Below are positions 1 through 5,537 of a DNA stretch of 5,537 bases, in pieces. Location: assembly GCA_947455845.1 (NCBI GenBank), contig CANGQE010000099.1, forward strand, positions 1-5,537, given 5' to 3'. The stretch's first letter is position 1, and the number at the start of each line of letters is the position of its first letter. Below the pieces are notes generated by a model, which made no database searches, was not told the DNA's origin, and saw nothing but the letters and a program-made list of their open reading frames with translations. A program made the translations under genes and the position numbers. The DNA comes from Rickettsiales bacterium (GTDB taxonomy: Bacteria; Pseudomonadota; Alphaproteobacteria; Rickettsiales; UBA1997).

Positions 1-4
1 GATA

Positions 5-15
5 GGGGAGGGGGG
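5..15 (+). promoter_or_regulatory. possible G-rich ribosome binding site before the cobT GTG
   Basis: A purine run GGGGAGGGGGG ends 4 nt before the GTG at 20 and contains GGAGG, so it could act as a Shine-Dalgarno sequence. The spacing is short, and the same reading frame continues through this run without a stop to the window edge. It may therefore simply be coding sequence of a longer protein. It is the only argument visible for the GTG start. Confidence 0.3.
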
Positions 16-19
16 TATT

Positions 20-1762
20 GTGAATTTGCCGCAGATTAACACTGCTTCTTCCTACCCTAACGCCGCTGGTCGAGCGGAGTCGAGACCATCTCTAAGTTTT
101 TCTCCTTTGCATCAACAATGGGAGCAAGAACTTCAAGATGGTCTCGACGCAGCGAAACCAGCGGTTGGCCGCTTTCGCGCCGTATCTGACATGGCCGCGT
201 GCTACTTGCTGTTTCACGACAAAAACCTCCATCAAGAAAAAAAATTTGATCAAGATGAGCAAAAATTCTTCAATGAATTTGAAAAAATTCGCGTTTTGGC
301 GGAAGTAAAAAATTCCTACCACGGCGTTGTCAAAAATATTGTAGCCAAGGTTGAAGACGACATTTTTAGCGGCTCTAACAGCCTTTCTTTGCTTTTGTTA
401 AAAGAGATTTTTGAGGAAGAAATTTTGCCGCGAACAGTGGAAGCGGTTTTGGATTTAGAAAAAAAATTAAGCAAAAAAATTCTCCAAGAAATAAAAAATC
501 TTGCCAAAAAAACCGCCAGTCAAAATGATTTTGCAGCCGGTGTAGAAAGGGTTCTGGAACTATTAAAAAATGAACAAGATGCACAAGAGCAAGAAGACTC
601 TGAAGAGAAATCGCAAAGCAAAAAAGAAAAACCTAAAAAAGGTTTAAGCAGCTTTGGGCAAGAAACCATTGATGCCAAAGATGAAGAAAATTTGGCTCAA
701 AATGAGCAAGAAGCAGGTGAAGAAAAAATTCCAGATCAGCAGAAAATTTCTGATTTAAAAGAAAGTGATCAAAAAGGTGAAGTGACGGTGAGGCTGGATA
801 AATCAGGGCAAGACGAGGATAAAATCGAATTTAAAAATGCTTACAAAATTTTCACCAGCAAGTTTGACGAGGTGATTTTTCCGCAGAAATTAGTCAGTAA
901 AAACGAACTAGAACTTTTGCGCGATCAGCTCGATTTACGCTTGGCTAAACTCAAAACCATTTCCAAAAAAATGAGTTTGAAGTTGAAAAGAAAACTGCTT
1001 TCCAAACGTAATTCCTTTTTGGAATACGATTCTTCGCGGGGAATTTTGGATCGTAAGAAACTGACGCGCTTGGTGATTGATCCGCTAATGGAAGATGTTT
1101 GGGTTAATCAGAAAAATCACGAATACCAAGATACTTGCCTGACAATTTTGCTCGACAATTCAGGCTCAATGCGGGGCAGTCCAATTGTAATGAGTGCTTT
1201 GGCTTGCGAAATAATTGCTGAAATTTTGGAAAAATTTTCGGTTAAAACCGAAATAATTGGATTTACTACTGCCGATTGGAAAGGTGGGAGAGTGCGCAAA
1301 CTTTGGGAAAGTTCGGGTCGTCCGTCTAATCCCGGACGTTTAAATGAGCTGCGCCACGTCATTTACAAACATTTTCACCAGAGCTTTAAAAAATCGCGGG
1401 TTAATTTGGGTTTGATGTTGAAGGAAGGCGTGCTCAAAGAAAATATTGACGGCGAAGCTTTGCTTTTTGCGCGCTCGCGTTTGATGCAACAAAGTGAGAA
1501 AAGAAAAATTTTATTGGTGATTTCGGATGGTACGCCAGTTGACGATTCTACTGCCTCGGCGAATGACGGGGATATTTTGTCGGATCATTTAAGTCACGTG
1601 ATTAACAAGATTGAGCGTTGTTCCCCTAGGCAATCCAAAATTGAAATTGTCGGGATTGGAATTGGTCACACCACGGAAGAATTTTACCGCAACTCAATTG
1701 CGATTAAGAGCTTGGAAGAGTTGGGGGACGTAATGATTAAGAAAATTACGGAGTTGCTGTGA
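20..1762 (+). CDS. cobT: CobT-like cobaltochelatase subunit (VWA domain protein)
   Basis: This is a homologue of CobT, the subunit that with the AAA+ ATPase CobS drives cobalt insertion by CobN in aerobic cobalamin synthesis. Seen, in order: an N-terminal CobT-like stretch (about residues 53-112, with RAVSDMAACYLLFHD and a FEKIRVLAEVKNSYHG block); a charged Glu/Lys/Gln linker (about 185-270); the pre-VWA helical part from YKIFTSKFDEV; and a C-terminal VWA domain. The MIDAS motif DNSGSM begins at residue 379, followed by GFTTADWKGG (414-423), RPSNPGRLNELRHVIYK, ENIDGEALLFA (474-484) and SDGTPVDDST from 502. All are typical of CobT_C. The length of 580 residues is close to the family norm. The start is uncertain: GTG at 20 follows a G-rich run, but the frame is open to the window edge, and ATG at 191 (residue 58) is another in-frame choice, though it would cut into the conserved part. 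Residues 15-49 overlap a palindromic repeat. No cobS, cobN or other cobalamin gene is in the window, so the biochemical role is inferred from the family only. Confidence 0.88.
   Translation: MNLPQINTASSYPNAAGRAESRPSLSFSPLHQQWEQELQDGLDAAKPAVGRFRAVSDMAACYLLFHDKNLHQEKKFDQDEQKFFNEFEKIRVLAEVKNSYHGVVKNIVAKVEDDIFSGSNSLSLLLLKEIFEEEILPRTVEAVLDLEKKLSKKILQEIKNLAKKTASQNDFAAGVERVLELLKNEQDAQEQEDSEEKSQSKKEKPKKGLSSFGQETIDAKDEENLAQNEQEAGEEKIPDQQKISDLKESDQKGEVTVRLDKSGQDEDKIEFKNAYKIFTSKFDEVIFPQKLVSKNELELLRDQLDLRLAKLKTISKKMSLKLKRKLLSKRNSFLEYDSSRGILDRKKLTRLVIDPLMEDVWVNQKNHEYQDTCLTILLDNSGSMRGSPIVMSALACEIIAEILEKFSVKTEIIGFTTADWKGGRVRKLWESSGRPSNPGRLNELRHVIYKHFHQSFKKSRVNLGLMLKEGVLKENIDGEALLFARSRLMQQSEKRKILLVISDGTPVDDSTASANDGDILSDHLSHVINKIERCSPRQSKIEIVGIGIGHTTEEFYRNSIAIKSLEELGDVMIKKITELL
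63..164. repeat. imperfect inverted repeat inside the cobT 5' coding region
   Basis: Two 29-nt arms (63-91 and 136-164) are reverse complements at 24 of 29 positions, around a 44-nt centre. The inner 13 pairs (79-91 with 136-148) and the outer 8 pairs (63-70 with 157-164) are perfect; the mismatches cluster between them. The left arm holds its own short palindrome, TGGTC...GACCA (67-88). The element is 102 nt, exactly 34 codons, and is read in frame as roughly residues 15-49 of the CobT-like protein. This resembles dispersed palindromic elements such as REP doublets or Rickettsia palindromic elements. Membership of a named family is inference. Confidence 0.7.
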
Positions 1763-1784
1763 AATGAGATGTGAAGCGACGGGA

Positions 1785-1916
1785 AGTCCTCTTTGAAAAA
1801 GAGGGTGGATGATCGCGGTACGCGATCAGACGGGTGATTTGCTCGTCACTTGCTCATTTTAAATCACCCTTCCGCCGCTAACGAGGCTCCCTCCCTCTTT
1901 TTCAAAGAGGGCTTTT
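1785..1916. repeat. nested palindromic element between convergent cobT and ribB
   Basis: This element fills most of the 157-nt gap. Its outer arms are an exact 18-bp inverted repeat (1788-1805 with 1893-1910), and each arm folds on itself as CCTCTTT-gaa/ttc-AAAGAGG. Inside lie a perfect 7-bp hairpin with a 3-nt loop (GATCGCG gta CGCGATC, 1811-1827) and a 9-bp stem GGGTGATTT/AAATCACCC (1832-1840 with 1861-1869). Such multi-stem architecture is typical of dispersed non-coding repeats found in many copies per genome. No open reading frame of note is present. Copy number cannot be judged from one window. Confidence 0.75.
1893..1916 (+). terminator. probable rho-independent terminator of cobT
   Basis: An 8-bp stem CCCTCTTT/AAAGAGGG with a 3-nt loop (1893-1911) is followed by CTTTT on the plus strand, about 130 nt after the cobT stop. 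It is part of the palindromic element above, so the repeat appears to double as a terminator. The T-tract is short. In the opposite direction the mirror hairpin (1788-1804) is not followed by a T run, so termination of ribB there is less certain. Confidence 0.45.
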
Positions 1917-1919
1917 CCG

Positions 1920-3026
1920 CTAAATTTTTTTGTGTCCACAAATCTTAATCTCGTAGCCCTCAAGCCCAATCACCGACTTCTTCGCATTAGTCAAAAGAAT
2001 CAAATTTTTAATTCCCAAATCCGACAAAATCTGCGCTCCTGTGCCGTAGTTGCGTAACTCTTTCTGTTTAATTTCGCTGTGATCTTTTTCTTCGCCCAGT
2101 AAGTGTGAAATTGATTCATTGGGTTGGCGAATCAGTACCACTGCGCCTTTTCCCTCTTTGGCAATTTTCTTCATTGCCTTAATCAAAAGACCGCTGCGGG
2201 GATTTTGGGCATCGTCTAGGCAATCGCTTAAGATATTTAAATGATGCATCCGCACTAGAGTTGGTGTGTTTCCATCAATCTTGCCTTTTACCAAAGCAAT
2301 GTGCTCAACACCGTCAATTTTGCTGCGGTAAATTGTGGCGTCAAATTCGCCGGCGCTGTTGCTGGTAAATTTTCGGCGGCCGACAATTTCAATTAATTTT
2401 TCATTCTTGCGGCGGTATTCGATCAGATCAGCAATGGTGGCGATTTTCATCTGATGCTCTTTGGCAAATTTAATCAGATCAGGCATGCGCGCCATTGAGC
2501 CGTCGTCATTCATTATTTCGCAAATTACACCTGATGGGTTAAGGCCGGCGAGGCGGGCAATGTCAACGGCCGCTTCGGTGTGACCGGCACGTACTAACAC
2601 GCCGCCATCTTGGGCTTTTAGCGGAAAAATGTGTCCCGGACTGACAATTGATTCTTTGCCTTTTTTGGGATTAATGGCGTCGGACACGGTTTTGGCACGG
2701 TCGAAAGCCGAGATGCCGGTAGAAATTCCGTCGCGGGCTTCAATTGAAACTGTGAAAGCAGTTTTGTTGCGCGACTCATTGTTGAAAGACATTAGCGGAA
2801 GTTCCAGCTCTTGTACCCTTGATTCCGTAAGTGTTAAACAAATCAAACCGCGGCCGTGCTTGGCCATGAAATTGATTTTCTTGTCGTCGCACATTTCAGC
2901 GGGGATGACCAGATCGCCTTCATTCTCGCGGTTTTCATCGTCGACCAGAATAAACATTCTGCCTTGTTTGGCGTCATTAATGATTTCGGGAATGGTAGCG
3001 AGAAATAAAGATTCTTTGTTGGTCAT
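1920..3026 (-). CDS. ribB: 3,4-dihydroxy-2-butanone 4-phosphate synthase with degenerate GTP cyclohydrolase II domain (RibBX type)
   Basis: The N-terminal half (residues 1-205) is a full DHBP synthase, which converts ribulose 5-phosphate to the four-carbon riboflavin precursor plus formate. Visible hallmarks are ILVDDENRENEGDLVIPAE (26-44), KHGRGLICLTLTE (56-68), FTVSIEARDGISTGISAFDR (91-110), SPGHIFPLKAQDGGVLVRAG (129-148) followed by HTEAA, and NDDGSMARMPDL (173-184). The C-terminal half (about 209-368) aligns by eye with RibA, GTP cyclohydrolase II, through TLVRMHHLN, RNYGTGAQILSDLGIKNL and LLTNAKKSVIGLEGYEI. The zinc site of active RibA (SEC...RCDCG) is absent: residues 258-280 have one unrelated Cys (269), and the RQEGR-type segment reads RQPNES. 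This half is therefore probably not a cyclohydrolase, as described for RibBX proteins. The ATG at 3026 gives a family-like N terminus, but no clear Shine-Dalgarno is visible. It lies 15 nt after the ribE stop, so translational coupling in one operon is likely. Confidence 0.93.
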   Translation of the reverse strand: MTNKESLFLATIPEIINDAKQGRMFILVDDENRENEGDLVIPAEMCDDKKINFMAKHGRGLICLTLTESRVQELELPLMSFNNESRNKTAFTVSIEARDGISTGISAFDRAKTVSDAINPKKGKESIVSPGHIFPLKAQDGGVLVRAGHTEAAVDIARLAGLNPSGVICEIMNDDGSMARMPDLIKFAKEHQMKIATIADLIEYRRKNEKLIEIVGRRKFTSNSAGEFDATIYRSKIDGVEHIALVKGKIDGNTPTLVRMHHLNILSDCLDDAQNPRSGLLIKAMKKIAKEGKGAVVLIRQPNESISHLLGEEKDHSEIKQKELRNYGTGAQILSDLGIKNLILLTNAKKSVIGLEGYEIKICGHKKI

Positions 3027-3041
3027 TTTGTTGTTTATTTT

Positions 3042-3662
3042 TTAGTTTTTTTTTGGCGTTGAAACCTGCTTCGCCACGTAACGCGCAATTGCGTCAATTT
3101 CCAAATTCACCAAATTTCCTACCGTGGCATTTTGTAAAATCGTATTCGCCAAAGTGTGGGGAATTGCATTAATGCTGAAAGAATTTTTTGTAACTTCATT
3201 AACCGTCAGAGAAATACCATCCAATGTCACCGAACCCTTTTCAACAATAAATTGCATTAAATTTTGCGGAGCGCTGAAAGTAAATTGGTGCGAATCTTGA
3301 ATTGGTTTAATTGATTTAATTTTAGCAGTGGCATCCACATGACCTAAAACCATGTGGCCACCGAGCTCGTCTCCTACACGCAAAGCAAATTCCAAATTAA
3401 TTAATTGCCCGATTTGCCAGTTTTTTAAAGTGGTTTTGGCGCAAGTTTCTGCGGAAGCTTGGAAGGAAAAAATGGTTTTTTTAGCTTGGGTTTTTTTTTC
3501 AATGAGAGTTAGGCAAATGCCGTTGCAAGCAATGGAACATCCAATTTCAAGGGTGCGCTTGCTGTTGATTTTGGTGGTGGAGATTTTTAGAAGGAGGTCT
3601 TTTTTGCTGTTGTGTGTAAGAGACTCAACGGTGCCGAGATTGGTGATGATGCCTGTGAACAT
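3042..3662 (-). CDS. ribE: riboflavin synthase, alpha chain
   Basis: This cytoplasmic enzyme dismutates two 6,7-dimethyl-8-ribityllumazine molecules to riboflavin, the last step of the pathway. The 206-residue length fits the family, as does the internal duplication of two lumazine-binding barrels (about 1-97 and 98-195). The start MFTGII is the invariant N terminus. Barrel 1 has GCSIACNGICLTL (41-53) and INLEFALRVGDELGGHMVLGHVD (88-110). Barrel 2 has VEKGSVTLDGISLTVNEV (140-157), NAIPHTLANTIL (165-176) and NLEIDAIARYVAK (186-198), the last containing the conserved Asp near the active site. The ATG at 3662 is fixed by homology although no strong Shine-Dalgarno is visible. The gene ends in a nine-A run just before its stop, then ribB follows after 15 nt. 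No FMN riboswitch is seen in the 116 nt upstream. Confidence 0.96.
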   Translation of the reverse strand: MFTGIITNLGTVESLTHNSKKDLLLKISTTKINSKRTLEIGCSIACNGICLTLIEKKTQAKKTIFSFQASAETCAKTTLKNWQIGQLINLEFALRVGDELGGHMVLGHVDATAKIKSIKPIQDSHQFTFSAPQNLMQFIVEKGSVTLDGISLTVNEVTKNSFSINAIPHTLANTILQNATVGNLVNLEIDAIARYVAKQVSTPKKN

Positions 3663-3691
3663 TGGTGAATTGTTAATTGTGGTTTGTGAAT

Positions 3692-3768
3692 AGATCCTGA
3701 AACAAGTTCAGGATGACAGCGAAGGGAGATTTCAGAGTTACTGTCATCCTGAACTTGTTTCAGGATCT
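3692..3768. repeat. perfect 28-bp inverted repeat between rpoH and ribE
   Basis: The arms at 3692-3719 and 3741-3768 are exact reverse complements over 28 nt with a 21-nt centre (3720-3740). Each arm also contains its own hairpin, TCCTGAA-acaag-TTCAGGA (3695-3713 in the left arm). The motif CATCCTGAACTTGTTTCAGG is a dispersed repeat I recall as common in alphaproteobacterial genomes, including Rickettsiales-like ones. It begins 10 nt after the rpoH stop. Neither direction shows a T run behind the stem, so it is not a classical intrinsic terminator, though it could stabilise the rpoH mRNA 3' end. Confidence 0.85.
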
Positions 3769-3778
3769 GTCTTTGTTA

Positions 3779-4666
3779 CTAACTTAGTTTTCCGATTTCC
3801 TTCTTAATTTTATTAATCGCATTTTCCTCAATCTGGCGAATTCTCTCGCGGGACACTTTGTAAATCTGACTCAGATCCTCTAACGTCAAAGGATTTTCCG
3901 ACAATTGTCTTTTCACCAAAATATCCTTTTCCCGCTCATTTAAAGTCTCAAAAGCTTTCTTGAACAAAATTTCCTGACGTGATTTTTCTTGATTCTCAAT
4001 TGCTAAATATTCTTGGCTGGCATCGTCGGAGGCAATTAAATCAACTACTTCCGAACTGTCATCTTCATCGCCCACCAGATTATTTAAAGAAGTGTCCGAT
4101 TGCGAAAGGCGGGAATGCATGTCGCTAACTTCTTTGGCGGTGACATCAAGATCATTGGCAATTTGGGAAAGATGTTCAGGGTTTAAAGCTTTGTCGTTAG
4201 ATGCTCCGATTTTCTTTTTGATTTTGTGTAAGTTAAAAAATAATTTTTTCTGGGCGGCAGTAGTGCCGATTTTTACCAAAGACCACGAGCGTAAAATGTA
4301 ATCTTGCATGTAGGCGCGAATCCACCACATGGCGTAAGTTGAGAGGCGGAAGCCTTTGCGTGGGTCAAATTTTTTCACCGCTTGCATTAAACCTAAATTG
4401 CCTTCGGAAACTAAATCAACTACCGGCAAGCCGTAATTTTTAAATTTGCCGGCCATTTTCACGACTAAGCGTAAATGGCTTTGGATCAATATTTTAGCAG
4501 CTTCTTTGTCACCGGTGTCGGCAAATTTTTTGCCGTACTGCGATTCTTCTTCTTGAGTGAGCATTGGAAATTTCTGGATCTCGCGTAAGTATTTTAAAAA
4601 GCTGTTGTCAGCGGAGCGAACTAAGTTGTTTTTGATCGCAGGAGAAGCGGCGGATGTTTCAGTCAT
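3779..4666 (-). CDS. rpoH: RNA polymerase sigma-32 factor (heat shock sigma, RpoH)
   Basis: This alternative sigma factor directs RNA polymerase to heat-shock promoters. In the 295-residue protein, region 1.2-like sequence (FLKYLREIQKFPMLTQEEE, 23-41) is followed by region 2: HLRLVVKMAGKFKNYGLP (64-81), DLVSEGNLGLMQAVKKFDP (84-102) and GFRLSTYAMWWIRAYMQDYI (105-124). The RpoH box QKKLFFNLH (139-147) separates RpoH from housekeeping RpoD. Region 4.2 carries the helix-turn-helix LTLEDLSQIYKVSRERIRQI (260-279). Length and domain order match alphaproteobacterial RpoH. The start is ATG at 4666, 4 nt after AGGAGGA. The adjoining TTG at 4669 would leave only 1 nt of spacing. A promoter-like pair lies 49-78 nt upstream, so the gene is probably expressed independently of the pilin-like gene before it. 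Confidence 0.95.
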   Translation of the reverse strand: MTETSAASPAIKNNLVRSADNSFLKYLREIQKFPMLTQEEESQYGKKFADTGDKEAAKILIQSHLRLVVKMAGKFKNYGLPVVDLVSEGNLGLMQAVKKFDPRKGFRLSTYAMWWIRAYMQDYILRSWSLVKIGTTAAQKKLFFNLHKIKKKIGASNDKALNPEHLSQIANDLDVTAKEVSDMHSRLSQSDTSLNNLVGDEDDSSEVVDLIASDDASQEYLAIENQEKSRQEILFKKAFETLNEREKDILVKRQLSENPLTLEDLSQIYKVSRERIRQIEENAINKIKKEIGKLS

Positions 4667-4670
4667 CAAT

Positions 4671-4677
4671 TCCTCCT
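4671..4677 (-). promoter_or_regulatory. strong Shine-Dalgarno of rpoH
   Basis: On the minus strand AGGAGGA is followed by ATTG and then ATG. It is a near-perfect complement of the 16S rRNA 3' end. The 4-nt gap to the ATG, against 1 nt to the upstream in-frame TTG, decides the start codon. It is the only canonical ribosome binding site in the window. Confidence 0.85.
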
Positions 4678-4714
4678 AATTAAGTGATTAATGTTTGGTT
4701 GGGAAGGGGAGGGG

Positions 4715-4744
4715 ATTATTTAGGAAGAGTAGGTAATAAATCAA
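4715..4744 (-). promoter_or_regulatory. putative sigma-70-type promoter of rpoH
   Basis: On the minus strand a TTGATT box (4739-4744, 4 of 6 to TTGACA) is separated by 18 bp from AATAAT (4715-4720, 5 of 6 to TATAAT). Transcription would begin near 4708, giving a leader of about 40 nt before the rpoH ATG. The call rests on matches by eye in an AT-rich intergenic stretch, so chance is possible. Confidence 0.4.
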
Positions 4745-4757
4745 GTTGGAGTTTTGT

Positions 4758-5537
4758 TTAAATTCCCGTCACCAAAATCTGATATTTCTTCGAGAGATAT
4801 TTCATCACATCCTTACGTTCCTGTAATTTTAGTGGGCGGTTGTAAATAATTATTTCTGAAATCAATCCGTCAAATCCGGTCGCGCCATCTTTCTTAGTGC
4901 CAATGGTTAAGCCGCCAATTTGGTTGGTTCCGGCACTAACTGTGGCTTCTCCGGCAGAAGTTGTGGCATTATTAACGAAAGCTTGGGAGTCGGAGCCGTT
5001 AAAATAAGCGGCTAAAATGTAAGAATTTCCGGCGCTAAAACTAGCGGGGTTGGATCCGGTTGCAGTATCAACCGCGCTACCGACATTGAAAGAAACGGCG
5101 GTGGCTTTTATTCCTAATACTGCATTGGAATTAGAGCTGGAAGAGTCGAGTAAAACAGAATTGGAGACGGTTCCAAGTGGTTTAAAAACCATGAAAATTG
5201 TATTCTGGGCGGAGGTTCCTTGGTAAAAATTAGCCAAAACAAAATTGACATTATTAGCACCGCTAAATTGCAAACTAGGAAGTTCGTTAATGCCGTCACT
5301 TTTGAGAGTAACAGCACTGCTGGCAGATCTGGTCAAGGTATTTTTAGTGCCGATAATTGAGCTGGGACTAACATCGTACCAAGCAGTGCTTTGACTGCCA
5401 TCGACAGATTCAGTTTCTTTGAAAGAGGCTAAAAGTGAAGTTTCAAACCAAGATACTAAGCCGCTGATTTCTGGAACTACAGATTGCGAGGTGAGGGCTC
5501 GTGCGTTGGTGATTCGAGAGGTTTTAATCAAGTTTGA
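4758..5537 (-). CDS. LamG/ConA-like domain protein, probable prepilin, 5' end cut by window
   Basis: The frame is open through the right edge, so the protein starts outside the window and 259 residues are visible. The only in-window start candidate is a TTG at 5531 with no ribosome binding site that can be checked. The first visible residues, SNLIKTSRITNARALTSQSV, resemble what follows the hydrophobic helix in prepilin-type N-terminal (GFTLIELS...) proteins, so a type IV pilin-like N terminus is inferred just beyond the edge. The rest is a Ser/Thr/Ala/Asn-rich domain. It opens with ISGLVSWFETS and ends with FDGLISEIIIYNRPLKLQER and a KKYQI-type tail, the usual signature of concanavalin A-like/LamG folds (Laminin_G_3). 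Such domains often bind carbohydrate on secreted or surface proteins, but the ligand here is unknown. The stop at 4758 lies 91 nt before rpoH on the same strand. Confidence 0.75.
   Translation of the reverse strand, partial: SNLIKTSRITNARALTSQSVVPEISGLVSWFETSLLASFKETESVDGSQSTAWYDVSPSSIIGTKNTLTRSASSAVTLKSDGINELPSLQFSGANNVNFVLANFYQGTSAQNTIFMVFKPLGTVSNSVLLDSSSSNSNAVLGIKATAVSFNVGSAVDTATGSNPASFSAGNSYILAAYFNGSDSQAFVNNATTSAGEATVSAGTNQIGGLTIGTKKDGATGFDGLISEIIIYNRPLKLQERKDVMKYLSKKYQILVTGI

Noticed and set aside
92..584. Minus-strand frames opposite the cobT N-terminal and linker regions
   Set aside because: Their Phe/Leu-rich translations mirror the Lys/Glu-rich coding strand and have no supported start sites.
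2629..3045. 138-codon open frame on the plus strand opposite ribB
   Set aside because: It lies wholly antisense to a strongly conserved DHBP synthase domain, has low-complexity Ser-rich translation and no recognisable motif. It is a shadow frame.
3352..3693. 113-codon plus-strand frame opposite ribE
   Set aside because: It is antisense to conserved riboflavin synthase motifs and its translation resembles no family. It is a shadow frame.
1785..3768. Repeated inverted units considered as a CRISPR array
   Set aside because: The units are inverted pairs of unrelated sequence far apart, not direct repeats with regular spacers, and no cas gene is present.
4672..4712. rpoH leader thermosensor: CCTCC (4708-4712, minus strand) could pair with the GGAGG of the ribosome binding site, with a small ATTAA/TTAAT hairpin (4679-4692) between
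   Set aside because: The pairing is only 5 bp, and the predicted promoter would start transcription at about the CCTCC itself, so it may not be fully in the mRNA.
4695..4714. G-rich plus-strand tract resembling a G-quadruplex
   Set aside because: The runs are uneven, with one tract of only two Gs, and the tract is on the template strand of the rpoH leader. Evidence is too weak to call.
5529..5531. TTG start for the LamG-domain protein
   Set aside because: The frame continues open to the edge, and the residues before and after the TTG fit a prepilin segment, so an upstream start is more likely.

Overview
The window reads as chromosomal DNA of a fairly AT-rich, uncultured alphaproteobacterium. 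Four protein families point this way: a CobT-type cobaltochelatase VWA subunit, an RpoH (sigma-32) factor with the alphaproteobacterial RpoH box, a RibB protein carrying a degenerate GTP cyclohydrolase II domain, and a probable prepilin with a LamG-like domain. Dispersed palindromic repeats, one of them inside a reading frame, also recall Rickettsiales-like genomes. This placement is inference from protein and repeat style; there is no rRNA marker.

Layout. Positions 20-1762 (+) encode a CobT-like protein with a conserved C-terminal VWA domain. An imperfect inverted repeat (63-164) lies inside its 5' end, and the frame is still open at the left edge. Positions 1763-1919 separate this gene from the convergent ribB and are mostly filled by a nested palindromic element, which probably also ends transcription. 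On the minus strand, reading from right to left, come a LamG-domain protein cut by the window edge (5537-4758), rpoH (4666-3779), riboflavin synthase ribE (3662-3042) and ribB/RibBX (3026-1920). A perfect 28-bp inverted repeat (3692-3768) fills most of the rpoH-ribE gap.

How the genes fit together. ribE and ribB are 15 nt apart and form a riboflavin operon supplying two pathway steps: dihydroxybutanone phosphate synthesis and the final dismutation to riboflavin. The GTP cyclohydrolase half of RibB has lost its zinc cysteines, so the GTP branch must be fed from elsewhere. rpoH has its own promoter-like sequence and a strong ribosome binding site. The CobT homologue has no cobalamin gene beside it here.

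I see no defence system, CRISPR array, transposase, tRNA or rRNA. The least ordinary content is the three unrelated palindromic elements, all built as inverted doublets with self-complementary arms, and the overlap of one of them with the cobT coding frame.
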